This document shows, piece after piece, positions 1 through 8,190 of a stretch of 43,696 nt of DNA. Under the pieces are notes generated by a model. It worked only from the letters and a program-made list of their open reading frames with translations, ran no database searches and had not been told where the DNA came from. Within the stretch, counting starts at the first letter, position 1. Each line of letters starts with the position of its first letter. Origin of the DNA: Planctomycetota bacterium (GTDB taxonomy: Bacteria > Planctomycetota > Planctomycetia > Planctomycetales > Planctomycetaceae). The stretch covers positions 1 through 43,696 of the forward strand of contig QWPB01000163.1 in assembly GCA_003671275.1 (NCBI GenBank). Reading direction: 5' to 3'. A program made the translations under genes and the position numbers.

Positions 1-48
1 CGACAAGTGTGAGGTCGGTTTGTGAGAAGGAGCGTTTTAGCACGCGGG

Positions 49-96
49 CGAAGCGGAGCTTCGGGGATATGCGGTCCCAAGCCGGAGCTTGGGACC
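49..96. repeat. Tandem pair of short hairpins (REP-like)
   Basis: Two perfect inverted repeats lie close together. At 49-63 a 6-bp stem (CGAAGC/GCTTCG) encloses GGA. At 73-96 a 9-bp stem (GGTCCCAAG/CTTGGGACC) encloses CCGGAG. Neither is followed by a T run, so they do not look like terminators. Short GC-rich hairpins of this kind recur between genes in planctomycete chromosomes, so a dispersed REP-like element is the best reading. That is an inference, because only one copy of this form is in the window. Confidence 0.45.
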
Positions 97-132
97 GAGG
101 GGGGCGGGCGGCTTATTCAGACGAGTATACGC

Positions 133-164
133 AAAAAGCCCCAGTGGGGATCACCGGGGCTTTT
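133..164 (-). terminator. Rho-independent terminator of dnaK (bidirectional form)
   Basis: An inverted repeat pairs AAAAAGCCCC (133-142) with GGGGCTTTT (156-164) around a 13-base loop, starting 14 bases beyond the dnaK stop codon. Read on the minus strand, the stem is followed by a run of T, the classical intrinsic terminator form. The A/T flanks are symmetrical, so it could also stop transcription arriving from the other side. Confidence 0.8.
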
Positions 165-177
165 GGGGTTTCTTGGG

Positions 178-2094
178 TTACTTCTTCTCGAACTCGGCGT
201 CGATCACGTTGTCGTCTTTGCCGCTGCTGCTGGCTCCGTCGGGGGCGGGGTCACCAGTGGGGTTACCCCCACCGCTCGCCGCTTGGGCCGCTTCGTACAT
301 GTGCTTCGACAGAGCGTGGGTCGCCTGTTCCAGGTTCTCCACAGCGCTGTTGATCGCAGCCACGTCCTCGCCCTTGGCGGCTTCGTGGACTTTCGTCACA
401 GCCGCTTCGATGGCGGTCTTGCTGGCTTCGTCCAGCTTGTCGCCCAGTTCCTTGACCTGCTTTTCGGTCGAGTAGGCCAGGTGTTCGGCCTTGTTGCGGG
501 CTTCGGCCAGTTCCTTCTTGGCCTTGTCGCTGGCGGCGTTGAGTTCGGCTTCCTTCTGCATCTTCTCGATCTGCTCTTTCGACAGACCGGACGACTGCTT
601 GATCTCGACCTTGTGCTCCTTGCCGGTTCCCTTGTCCTTGGCCTTCACGTTCAGGATGCCGTTCACGTCGATGTCGAAGCTGACTTCGATCTGCGGCGTC
701 CCACGTGGGGCCAGTGGGATCCCTTCCAGGTTGAACTGGTCGAGCAGACGGTTGTCGTTGGCCATCGGGCGTTCCCCCTGGAACACGCGGACGGTGACGG
801 CGGTCTGGTTATCGGCAGCTGTGGAGAAGGTCTGGCTCTTGGTGGTGGGGATCGTCGTGTTGCGTTCGACGAGGGCGGTCATCACGCCCCCTTCGGTTTC
901 GATGCCGAGGGAGAGCGGGGTGACGTCGAGGAGTACGACATCCTTCTTATCACCAGTGATGATGGCCCCCTGAACGGCGGCCCCGATGGCGACGACTTCG
1001 TCCGGGTTGACGCCCTTGTGCGGCTCCTTGCCCTGGAAGATTTTCTTGACCAGCTCCATGACCATCGGCACGCGGGTCGAACCGCCGACGAGGACCACTT
1101 CATCGATCTGCGACGGCGAGAGCTTGGCGTCCTTCAGAGCCTGCTCGACTGGGCGACGGCAGCGTTCGACGAGCGGGTCGATCAGCTTCTCGAACTGCGA
1201 CCGCGTGATGTTCAGCTGCAGGTGCTTGGCCCCGCTGGCATCGGCACAGATGAACGGCAGGTTGATCTCGCTGTTCTGAGCGGACGAGAGTTCCTTCTTG
1301 GCCTTTTCGGCAGCTTCGCGGAGCCGCTGCAGAGCCATCGCGTCCTTGCGGAGGTCGATGCTGTTCTCCTTCTGGAAGGAGTTGGCGATGTGGTTGATGA
1401 GGACTTCATCGAAGTCGTCACCGCCCAGGTGGGTATCGCCGTTGGTCGCGAGGACTTCGATCGAGCCCTCTTCGACTTCCAGAACCGACACGTCGAACGT
1501 CCCGCCCCCGAGGTCGAAAACGCAGATCTTCTCTTCCTTCTTCTTGTCGAGGCCGTACGCCAGAGCCGCAGCAGTGGGCTCGTTGATGATCCGGCAGACT
1601 TCGAGGCCGGCGACCTGTCCGGCGTCCTTGGTGGCTTGCCGCTGGGCGTCGTTGAAGTAGGCGGGGACGGTGATGACGGCCTTGTTGACCTTGTGCCCGA
1701 GGTAGTTCTCGGCAGCGTCCTTGAGCTTCATCAGCACGCGGGCCGAGACTTCCGGCGGGGTGTACTGGCGGCCGTTGATGTCGACCTTCACGTACTCTTC
1801 GCGGCCGCCGATGACCTTGTAGGGGACGATCTTCTCTTCCGATTCGACTTCGGAGTGCCGCCGTCCCATGAAACGCTTGATCGAGTAGATCGTGTTCTTG
1901 GGGTTGGTGACCGCCTGCCGCTTGGCCGGGTCGCCGACGAGGATGTCCCCCTTGTCGGTAAAGGCGACCACGCTGGGGGTGGTCGGGTAACCTTCCTGGT
2001 TGGGGATGACCTTGATTTCGCCCCCCTCCATGACCGAGACGCACGAGTTGGTCGTGCCGAGGTCGATGCCGATGATTTTTTCGCTGACAGCCAT
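178..2094 (-). CDS. dnaK: Molecular chaperone DnaK (Hsp70)
   Basis: Hsp70 chaperone: binds exposed hydrophobic peptide segments in the cytoplasm in an ATP-driven cycle with DnaJ and GrpE. At 638 residues it has the usual length. The N-terminus carries the phosphate-binding motif [13 protein letters not shown] at about residues 8-20. The ATPase core shows [13 protein letters not shown] and the VGGSTRVP motif, followed by the substrate-binding domain ([14 protein letters not shown]) and an Ala/Lys-rich helical lid. The C-terminus ends VIDAEFEKK, close to the usual DAEFEEV-type tail. An AGGAG ribosome site sits 7 bases before the ATG. No grpE, dnaJ or hrcA lies beside it, and I see no CIRCE-type operator upstream, so heat-shock control cannot be read from this window. 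Confidence 0.98.
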   Translation of the reverse strand: MAVSEKIIGIDLGTTNSCVSVMEGGEIKVIPNQEGYPTTPSVVAFTDKGDILVGDPAKRQAVTNPKNTIYSIKRFMGRRHSEVESEEKIVPYKVIGGREEYVKVDINGRQYTPPEVSARVLMKLKDAAENYLGHKVNKAVITVPAYFNDAQRQATKDAGQVAGLEVCRIINEPTAAALAYGLDKKKEEKICVFDLGGGTFDVSVLEVEEGSIEVLATNGDTHLGGDDFDEVLINHIANSFQKENSIDLRKDAMALQRLREAAEKAKKELSSAQNSEINLPFICADASGAKHLQLNITRSQFEKLIDPLVERCRRPVEQALKDAKLSPSQIDEVVLVGGSTRVPMVMELVKKIFQGKEPHKGVNPDEVVAIGAAVQGAIITGDKKDVVLLDVTPLSLGIETEGGVMTALVERNTTIPTTKSQTFSTAADNQTAVTVRVFQGERPMANDNRLLDQFNLEGIPLAPRGTPQIEVSFDIDVNGILNVKAKDKGTGKEHKVEIKQSSGLSKEQIEKMQKEAELNAASDKAKKELAEARNKAEHLAYSTEKQVKELGDKLDEASKTAIEAAVTKVHEAAKGEDVAAINSAVENLEQATHALSKHMYEAAQAASGGGNPTGDPAPDGASSSGKDDNVIDAEFEKK

Positions 2095-2553
2095 GGTGGA
2101 CTCCTGGGGAGCCTAGGGGTTAGGGCCTAGGGCTAAGGGCCAGAGGGTGATGTAGTGACCCGTTGACGGGACGACAAAGCCGTATTGCAAAGAGAATGCC
2201 AGACCCCAACGAAAAGAAACATGTGTTCGTTACCTACTGCTGCAAAACAGTTTGTGAATCATGTCGATTTACAGAACCATCCCCTTCGCCAAAACGGCAG
2301 ACGCCACATCGAACCGGCAAACCTCGTGTGGCGCAAAAATGGCAGTTGGCAGAAGAGGCCAGAGACTAGGGGGCACGTCGGTCCCTTGGTGAAACCGCTT
2401 CTGAATTCAATTTCAGTCCCCACAGGCCAGCGGGGCCTACTCAAAAAAGCATATCCCCCACGCCAGGGTGCTGCGAGCTGAGGTTGCCGGAGCTTGACCG
2501 TTGCTGTCAGAATCGTCCGCGTGAAAACCGAGAATCGAAGACGGGAGAACGCG
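2095..2553. other. 459-bp divergent intergenic region between dnaK and esterase
   Basis: This gap separates the dnaK start (minus strand) from the exported esterase start (plus strand), so it should contain both promoters. The dnaK-proximal end (2112-2141) is a degenerate repeat of CTAGGG/TTAGGG-like units. The centre is AT-richer than the surrounding genes. I looked for a CIRCE palindrome and a convincing -35/-10 pair and found neither. Short open frames here lack ribosome sites and coding character. Confidence 0.5.
2112..2141. repeat. Degenerate CTAGGG/TTAGGG repeat in dnaK 5' region
   Basis: The stretch contains CCTAGGGG, TTAGGG, CCTAGGG and CTAAGGG in immediate succession, about four copies of a 6-7 base unit. 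It ends 18 bases before the dnaK start codon, so it would lie in the 5' untranslated RNA. Function unknown. Confidence 0.4.
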
Positions 2554-3570
2554 ATGCGACAAAGTCTACTGTGGGGGATGGTTGTCTGGGCGGTCATCGG
2601 AGCTGGTGTTCAAGCGGCCGAGCCCGCATTGCGTCAGCCGGTAGATGGTCCCTTCCTTCCCGAACCCGCGTTGCCGGGTGGGATCGTGAAGCCGCTGTAT
2701 GCGGCGGATGCTTCCGAGCTGAACCAGGCCCGGATTCACGAAGCGGAGCGGTACAACACCGCTGGAAACGCGGGAACAAAACTGCTGAATACACTGAACA
2801 TCCACAACCCGTCGATCGAGGTGCATCTGGCAACCGATCGGGCGAAGACCGGTACGGCGGTGATCGTGGCTCCCGGAGGGGGACACAAAATTCTATGGGT
2901 CGGTCCCGAGGGATACGACACGGTGCCATTCTTTGCCCAGCATGGCGTGTCGACGATTGTGCTGCGACATCGCTTGCGGGTGGATGGGTATGAGCCGACC
3001 ACGGATGCCGTGAACGATGCGTTTCAGGCGATTCGGCTGGTCCGAGCACATGCTGCCGCATGGCAATTGGACCCGGCCCGAATTGGAATCATCGGATTTT
3101 CGGCAGGGGCCGAACTGTCGGGCCCCACGGCACTGTTCTTCGAGGAATATGCGAAGCAGCATCAAAATGAGAGTGACCCCCTGCGGACGGTGTCACCGCG
3201 TCCGGACTTTGTGGGCCTGGTCTATCCCGGTCCGACGCCGTTTACCAAGTTGCCCGACACGTTGATCCCTGCGACTGTGCCACCAAGCTTTCTGGTCTGT
3301 CCGGGATCGGGCGACCAGAACCATGCCTTGTGGGCGACCGACTATTTCACGGCAATGCTCAAGCGAAAGGTGCCCAACCTGGAGATGCATATCTATGGGC
3401 GGGGCACGCATGGAGGGGCCATGAGCCCGCGCGATGGCATCCCGTTTGGCACGTGGCAGGAACGGTATATCGATTGGCTTCGAGACCTGGGGTTCCTGAG
3501 CCCGCCAGGCAGCGACACCCAGGCCGCCCGAGATGTGGCGGATTATGCTCGCAAACAGCCCCGTCCGTAG
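2554..3570 (+). CDS. Exported alpha/beta hydrolase (esterase/acetylxylan esterase-like)
   Basis: Probable carboxylesterase of the alpha/beta-hydrolase fold, resembling the BD-FAE/acetylxylan-esterase group that removes ester groups from polysaccharides. A Sec signal peptide (MRQSLLWGMVVWAVIGAGVQA) suggests periplasmic or extracellular action. The oxyanion-hole motif APGGGH is at 106-111, the nucleophile Ser183 lies in GFSAG, and a late GTHGG supplies the likely catalytic His. The ATG at 2554 was chosen because it begins the signal peptide and follows a GGGAG ribosome site; an upstream in-frame start at 2494 would add a charged, non-signal stretch. It is divergent from dnaK and stands alone. 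The substrate cannot be read from sequence. Confidence 0.85.
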   Translation: MRQSLLWGMVVWAVIGAGVQAAEPALRQPVDGPFLPEPALPGGIVKPLYAADASELNQARIHEAERYNTAGNAGTKLLNTLNIHNPSIEVHLATDRAKTGTAVIVAPGGGHKILWVGPEGYDTVPFFAQHGVSTIVLRHRLRVDGYEPTTDAVNDAFQAIRLVRAHAAAWQLDPARIGIIGFSAGAELSGPTALFFEEYAKQHQNESDPLRTVSPRPDFVGLVYPGPTPFTKLPDTLIPATVPPSFLVCPGSGDQNHALWATDYFTAMLKRKVPNLEMHIYGRGTHGGAMSPRDGIPFGTWQERYIDWLRDLGFLSPPGSDTQAARDVADYARKQPRP

Positions 3571-3651
3571 CGAATCATTCACGGCGACCTCACGCGCACG
3601 TCCGTACACTTTTGAAATATTGAAAATCCTGCGTTTGAACGCAGAAAATCC

Positions 3652-3680
3652 TTGAAGTGACCGAGCGTGTCCGGTTAGTC
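3652..3680 (+). promoter_or_regulatory. Possible sigma70-type promoter upstream of small ORF
   Basis: TTGAAG at 3652-3657 and TTAGTC at 3675-3680 are separated by 17 bases. A small hairpin with a 6-bp stem (CTGCGT/ACGCAG, loop TTGA) lies just upstream at 3629-3644, flanked by two copies of GAAAATCC. The -10 match is poor, so this is only a candidate for transcription of the small gene and nnrD. Confidence 0.3.
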
Positions 3681-3762
3681 TCTCGGCCATTGTGAAACGG
3701 GTGTCCGTGTGGCAGCCGTCGTTGAGCGAAACGGAATTCGCCCTTCTCTGGAGTGCTCACGG

Positions 3763-4029
3763 ATGAGCCGACTGCGCTTGTTTCGTCCCGAGGGATCGCC
3801 ATCTTCGGATGCCCCGCGAACCCTTTCGTTTTCGTTCTATGCTCCCCTGATCCGGGCTCAACGAGCCTTGGCCAAAAGCCGTGGTCAGCAAACAGCCGTG
3901 CATCCCATCGTCCGGACGATCACAACCGTTCCGGGACCGATGGCTGTGATTTGCCCGGATGGCCAGCGTCTGCCGGTGCGGTCCGCCCCCTCGCTGTTCG
4001 TCCGTCGTTTCGATCTAGCCAGTGAGTAG
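3763..4029 (+). CDS. Small hypothetical protein (88 aa) upstream of nnrD
   Basis: Unrecognised basic protein of about 88 residues starting MSRLRLFRPEG, with no membrane segment or signal peptide. Codon choice in this frame is GC-rich at third positions like neighbouring genes, and the frame ends only 20 bases before the nnrD start, which suggests co-transcription. The ATG at 3763 is preferred over an upstream start at 3709; only a weak CTGGAG lies upstream. An overlapping frame (3753-4025) is less gene-like. It could be spurious. Confidence 0.45.
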   Translation: MSRLRLFRPEGSPSSDAPRTLSFSFYAPLIRAQRALAKSRGQQTAVHPIVRTITTVPGPMAVICPDGQRLPVRSAPSLFVRRFDLASE

Positions 4030-4049
4030 TCGCCGCACGTGAGGCCCGA

Positions 4050-4925
4050 ATGTCGTCGATTCGTCGCATCACGGAACTGCCCGCGCTGCCCCTGCGGCTG
4101 GCGGACTCGCATAAGGGAACTTACGGGCGGGTGCTGCTGATCGGCGGAAGCGCGGGAATGAGCGGGGCCGCCGCGCTGTCTGGGCTGGGGGCGTTACGCG
4201 GCGGAGCTGGACTGGTGTATGTCGCCACGCCGTGTTCAGTCGCTTCGATCGTCGCCGCCATTGAGCCCTCCTATCTGACAATCCCGCTCCCCGAAGATGA
4301 GCGGGGCCGGATCGCTCTGGAGGCGCTGGAGACTTTACAGCCGCACTGGCTCGCGGCCGATTGTGTCGCGGTCGGGCCCGGGCTGGGTCAGTCCGATGAA
4401 CTGCGTTTGCTCCTGGCGCAGATTCTGCAAACCACGGTAAGTCCCTGCGTGCTGGATGCCGATGCCCTGAACCTGCTGGTGGGGCATGAGGACTGGTTAG
4501 CGGGGGCGGGACCGCGCCTCCTGACGCCTCATCCCGGCGAATTTGCCCGCCTGACCGGGCGGACCATTGCGGAGGTCCAGTCACGCCGTGAAGAGCTGGC
4601 GCTGGCGTTTGCCCGTAAAAACCAGGTCACACTGGTGTTGAAAGGGGCAGGGACGGTCATCACCGATGGCGAGCGGGTTCATATCAACACCACCGGGAAC
4701 GCGGGTATGGCGACCGGGGGAACCGGAGATGTTTTGACGGGGCTCCTGGCAGCTTTATGTGCTCAGCAGATGCCCGCTTTCGAAGCCGCCTGTCTGGCGT
4801 GTCACTTACATGGACTGGCGGGTGATCTGGCGGCAGAAGAGTGGAGTCAGCCAGGGATGATGGCCTCCGACCTGCCGCGTTATTTGGGCCGGGCGTGGCA
4901 GCAGGTATGGCATCCGTCACAGTAG
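4050..4925 (+). CDS. nnrD: ADP-dependent NAD(P)H-hydrate dehydratase
   Basis: Metabolite-repair enzyme that dehydrates the damaged cofactors NADHX and NADPHX back to NADH and NADPH using ADP. It has a ribokinase-like fold and is cytoplasmic. At 291 residues it matches the stand-alone C-terminal half of YjeF; the epimerase (NnrE) half is not fused to it. Family landmarks are KGTYGRVLLIGGS near residue 22, VGPGLGQ at about 108-114, LDADALN at 135-141, TPHPGE at 159-164 and the nucleotide/catalytic motif NAGMATGGTGDVLTG with Asp227. It follows the small gene at 3763 closely; no nnrE partner is visible. Confidence 0.93.
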   Translation: MSSIRRITELPALPLRLADSHKGTYGRVLLIGGSAGMSGAAALSGLGALRGGAGLVYVATPCSVASIVAAIEPSYLTIPLPEDERGRIALEALETLQPHWLAADCVAVGPGLGQSDELRLLLAQILQTTVSPCVLDADALNLLVGHEDWLAGAGPRLLTPHPGEFARLTGRTIAEVQSRREELALAFARKNQVTLVLKGAGTVITDGERVHINTTGNAGMATGGTGDVLTGLLAALCAQQMPAFEAACLACHLHGLAGDLAAEEWSQPGMMASDLPRYLGRAWQQVWHPSQ

Positions 4926-5003
4926 TGCGAACCCCGCCAGGAAGCGGTCGTTTCTGCTGACCAATACCAATGTGGAAAGCAGGGCTTGCGGCGTCCCGCA
5001 GGC

Positions 5004-5522
5004 TTACTTGCGAGCCTGAATCTGGGCCAAGGCTGCATCATTGTGAACGCGAGCGTGACGGGCTTCCATCACAGCGCTTTGGAACCGTTCAGGACGCGAC
5101 ACCCCAGCCAAGGTCGCAAGAAGAGCCCCCTTGGCGTCTCGCAATTCGATATCCCCGGCCTTGTGAAAGGCTTGCCCCGGCACCACGCGAATCGTGACCG
5201 CAGCGATCTGGCTGAGATCCACTCGCCGGATCAGACGGCCACCAATGGATTTGCGGATTTCAACTCCGCGATTCGTGAGGAGATATCGGTCCCCGGTGAC
5301 CTTGGTCAGCAGGTAGAGGGCTGCACCAGCCGGAGCCAGCGGCAAACCAAACAGAATACAGGACAGCTTGACCCCAGCCACCCGGACGGGAAGTGAGTCG
5401 CAGATCTTTCCGATGATTCTGCCAGGCCACGTGGCGGCAACCGACGGATAAATGATCTCGATAATCCGATCCAGCCCCGCACTCACTCCCGCGATCGGTT
5501 GCGATTGAGTTACGACAGCCAC
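5004..5522 (-). CDS. PH-domain-like (bPH) membrane-associated protein
   Basis: Predicted bacterial pleckstrin-homology-like protein of about 172 residues. A hydrophobic segment (around VKLSCILFGLPLAPAGAALYLL) is followed by DRYLLTNRGVEIRKS and RRVDLSQIAAVTIRV, the pattern of the bPH_2/DUF304 group, whose role is generally membrane-associated but unknown. I chose the GTG at 5522 because GAGGTGAT lies directly before it at good spacing. The frame stays open to a GTG at 5657, only 4 bases from the modC stop, but that extension reads like non-coding sequence. It is last in the mod gene run; any link to molybdate uptake is positional only. Confidence 0.65.
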   Translation of the reverse strand: MAVVTQSQPIAGVSAGLDRIIEIIYPSVAATWPGRIIGKICDSLPVRVAGVKLSCILFGLPLAPAGAALYLLTKVTGDRYLLTNRGVEIRKSIGGRLIRRVDLSQIAAVTIRVVPGQAFHKAGDIELRDAKGALLATLAGVSRPERFQSAVMEARHARVHNDAALAQIQARK

Positions 5523-5661
5523 GATCACCTCACCAGCAAACAGACACACCGGGAGCCGCATCGCCCCCGGCAGAAGAGAGAAAGTACCAGACGCCCGACC
5601 GGGATGCCACCGAGGACCAGTCCGTTCCCGGAGTTGGGGCGTTGGGGAGGCCCACACGGCG

Positions 5662-6381
5662 TCATGGCCCGCTGGGGCTCTCTGACTGCGGCACCTCAGG
5701 AATTTCCGACGATGGTTTGGCCTCAGAACGAGGAACGGGCACCACCACCGGACGGAGGAAGCCCCCCTCCAGATTCAGAATGCGTTGCCCCATCATGCGG
5801 GCTTCCTGGGCGTTATGCGTCACGTACAGAGCTGCCACCCGGGTTTCTGTCTGCACCTGGTTCAAGAGGGCGCGCATCTCGAGTCGCGTTGCCTCGTCGA
5901 GCGAGCTAAACGGTTCATCCAGCAGGAGAACCTGGGGCTCGGCAGACAACGCCCGACCAATGGCGACCCGCTGCAACTCCCCCCCGCTGAGCCCCAGAAC
6001 CGAGCGGCCCCACAGGGCTCGAATCCCCAGCAACTCACCCCACTGCTCACAGCGGGAACGGTAGACTTTGGCCGATGTGCCCGCCATCCGGGGGGCGAAC
6101 TCCAGTTGTTCCCGGACGGACAGATGGGGAAACAAGGCCAGATCCTGAGGCACATATCCGATGCGGCGGTCAGCGGGATCCCAGCGGGTGACATCGACCC
6201 CGTTCAACATGACACGTCCGGCATCCAGGGGCCGAAGACCGCAGATCACTTCGATCAGTGAGGTCTTACCCGCCCCCGATCGGCCCATCAGTGCCACGGA
6301 CTCGCCCGCATCGACATAGAGATTCAGGTCGTGCAGCCGCAGCAATCCCGCTGTGAATCCGACACCCGTGAGTTCGATCAT
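5662..6381 (-). CDS. modC: Molybdate ABC transporter ATP-binding protein
   Basis: ATPase subunit powering molybdate/tungstate import through ModB. All ABC signatures are present: Walker A GRSGAGKT (33-40), Q-loop VPQD (Gln79), signature LSGGE (131-135), Walker B LLLDEP (152-157) and the switch histidine in YVTHN (His189). The start ATG overlaps the modB stop by 4 bases (ATGA), showing translational coupling. At 239 residues it lacks the C-terminal TOBE/Mop oxyanion-binding domain that many ModC proteins carry and ends in a Pro/Ser-rich tail. The substrate is inferred from the adjacent ModA and ModB; tungstate or sulfate cannot be excluded. Confidence 0.88.
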   Translation of the reverse strand: MIELTGVGFTAGLLRLHDLNLYVDAGESVALMGRSGAGKTSLIEVICGLRPLDAGRVMLNGVDVTRWDPADRRIGYVPQDLALFPHLSVREQLEFAPRMAGTSAKVYRSRCEQWGELLGIRALWGRSVLGLSGGELQRVAIGRALSAEPQVLLLDEPFSSLDEATRLEMRALLNQVQTETRVAALYVTHNAQEARMMGQRILNLEGGFLRPVVVPVPRSEAKPSSEIPEVPQSESPSGP

Positions 6382-7235
6382 ACCCGCCCCCCCAGACCAA
6401 ACAGCCGTAGGGCCACGAGGGTCAGTAATGCGACGGCCAGCAGGAACAGCGAGGTTGCGACAGCGGCCCCCAGGTCTCCATGATTCAGTTCCAGGAAGAC
6501 CGATGTAGAGAGCACTTCCGTGCGAAAGCGAGTGGCTGAAGCAAAGACCAGGATTGGACCAAATTCGCCGACCGCCCGGGCCCAGGCCACCACAAATGCG
6601 GTAAACAGTCCTCGCCCCGCCTGCGGCAGGACGACATACCGAAACACCTGATACCGCGAACACCCCAGCGTGCGGGCCACCTGTTCCGTTCGTACGGGCA
6701 ACATGTCAAACGTGGTCCGCAATGTTCGGACGGCCAATCCACAAATCACCGTGAACTGCGCCAGGATGATCGCCGGGACTTCGTAGGTCACCCGCCAGCC
6801 GAACGTCTGCTGAAGCCAGGCCTCAAGCTGCCATTCCCCGATTCGTACATGAAACAAGATGAGCAGGCTCAACCCCATCACCAGGGGCGGCAGGACCAGC
6901 GGAATATCCACGAGCAGATCGACCAGCACGCGCCCCGGAAACCGGAATCGCGACAACAGATAGGCCAATGGAGTCGCCACCCAGACCGCAATCACGGCGG
7001 CGACGGTACTGGTCAGGAAGGTGAGCCTCGCGGCAGCCTGCGTTTCGGGCTGCTGGACGATCCGATGAAAATCGTCGGGAGCGACGTAACGCAGATCCGC
7101 TCCCAGGAGGGCCGCCAGCAGCAGGACGTAACTCCCCCCAACAACAAACAGCGTCACCACAAAACACGCATCGCGCAACCCGCGTCCACGACGCGGCAGA
7201 AGTGCGGAAGGAGGGGGGGGCGCCAATCGACTCAT
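6378..7235 (-). CDS. modB: Molybdate ABC transporter permease
   Basis: Inner-membrane permease of the ModABC importer, about 285 residues with around five to six hydrophobic segments. The coupling-helix region reads VVAWARAVGEFGPILVFA, the ModB/CysT-type EAA motif that contacts the ATPase. The N-terminal region has a Pro-rich cytoplasmic stretch (RLAPPPPSALLPRRGRG) before the first membrane helix. The ATG at 7235 was chosen because GGAGGG lies at good spacing before it; the frame is open upstream to 7289 without signal character. It overlaps modC by 4 bases and lies 143 bases after modA. Confidence 0.88.
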   Translation of the reverse strand: MSRLAPPPPSALLPRRGRGLRDACFVVTLFVVGGSYVLLLAALLGADLRYVAPDDFHRIVQQPETQAAARLTFLTSTVAAVIAVWVATPLAYLLSRFRFPGRVLVDLLVDIPLVLPPLVMGLSLLILFHVRIGEWQLEAWLQQTFGWRVTYEVPAIILAQFTVICGLAVRTLRTTFDMLPVRTEQVARTLGCSRYQVFRYVVLPQAGRGLFTAFVVAWARAVGEFGPILVFASATRFRTEVLSTSVFLELNHGDLGAAVATSLFLLAVALLTLVALRLFGLGGRV

Positions 7236-7378
7236 CGTTGAACACCCTCCACGGGAGAACACACCGACCCCATTTGCCACCCGTCCCATTCAGTGTGTCA
7301 TGTGAAAGTGATTTCTACGAGTCGTTCTTCGCGGAGCAACGCAGATTTCAAACAACCACTCGCGACACTCGCCTAGAA

Positions 7379-8182
7379 TCAGGGCAAGGACGCGGGAGGA
7401 AGGAATCCGTGTTCCCGATAAATCTTCCCACCCTGCTCCGCAGCTCCCAGATACCGAGCGAATCTAAGGGATTCGTCCGATTGTGACGAATGCTTCAGGA
7501 TTCCAACGGCAACGTCGCAGTACAAGTCGTTGAATTCGGGCAATTCCAAGGCTCGCAATTCGGGGTTCTTCCTCAGCAGCAGTTCGTAAACGATGGCGGC
7601 GTCGGTCGCTCCGATCTGCAAGGCGTGCAGGGCCTCGATCACGGTGGGTTGAAGAATCAGGGAAGATTCGAGACCCGTCCATTCGCCGCGCCGGGTGAGA
7701 TGTTCGCGAACGATTCGACCAATGGCCGCCACCTCGGGGTCTCCGATGGCGACACGGGCCCCAGAGGTCGTCAGCGATTTCAGAGAGGGGATCGCCTCGG
7801 TCCGTCGGGCCGAGACCGCCAGCACAATTTTCATGCGCCCCAGCGGAATCGACTCACCCGCCAGCAGTTGCTGTTCTCGGGCGATGGCGATGTAGCTGTC
7901 ATCCGCAGGCACATAGAGATCGCCCACGTGACTGATGGCCGTCCCCGACAGCAGCGATTGCGAGGCCCCCAGCACCAGCTGGATTTTCACGCCCGTGGTT
8001 TTCTCGTACTCAGCTGCGACGGATTCCAGCACTTGCCGGTTACTGGCCGCACACAGTACGACCAGCGGAGTCCGGGCGGGCAGTGTCCGGGGGAACTGCG
8101 AAACCATGGGACTGCGCAGGAGCAGAATCGCCGCACACAGCACCACGCCTGAAATGATCCCCGCCAGCCCAATCCGGTTCAC
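7379..8182 (-). CDS. modA: Molybdate ABC transporter substrate-binding protein
   Basis: Periplasmic oxyanion-binding protein delivering molybdate (possibly tungstate) to ModBC. At 267 residues it begins with a hydrophobic signal or anchor (about residues 5-22). The mature part starts with the family pattern LVVLCAASNRQVLESVA, then LVLGASQSLL and GDLYVPADDSYI, which supply the Ser-type oxyanion contacts, and later TDAAIVYELLL. There is no lipobox cysteine at the end of the hydrophobic segment, so it may be released or membrane-anchored. It starts 8 bases after the stop of the TlpA-like gene, indicating one transcript. I did not recognise a molybdenum-cofactor riboswitch or ModE site. Confidence 0.88.
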   Translation of the reverse strand: MNRIGLAGIISGVVLCAAILLLRSPMVSQFPRTLPARTPLVVLCAASNRQVLESVAAEYEKTTGVKIQLVLGASQSLLSGTAISHVGDLYVPADDSYIAIAREQQLLAGESIPLGRMKIVLAVSARRTEAIPSLKSLTTSGARVAIGDPEVAAIGRIVREHLTRRGEWTGLESSLILQPTVIEALHALQIGATDAAIVYELLLRKNPELRALELPEFNDLYCDVAVGILKHSSQSDESLRFARYLGAAEQGGKIYREHGFLPPASLP

Positions 8183-8190
8183 GGTGTTCC

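Noticed and set aside
22-2130. 702-residue open frame on the plus strand
   Set aside because: It is the antisense of dnaK, whose minus-strand product is unmistakable; such frames arise from strong GC third-position bias.
2112-2141. Telomere-like TTAGGG array
   Set aside because: Only four degenerate units within 30 bases of leader; far too short and irregular to be anything but a local repeat.
2095-2553. CIRCE or similar heat-shock operator upstream of dnaK
   Set aside because: No TTAGCACTC-type inverted repeat was found on either strand.
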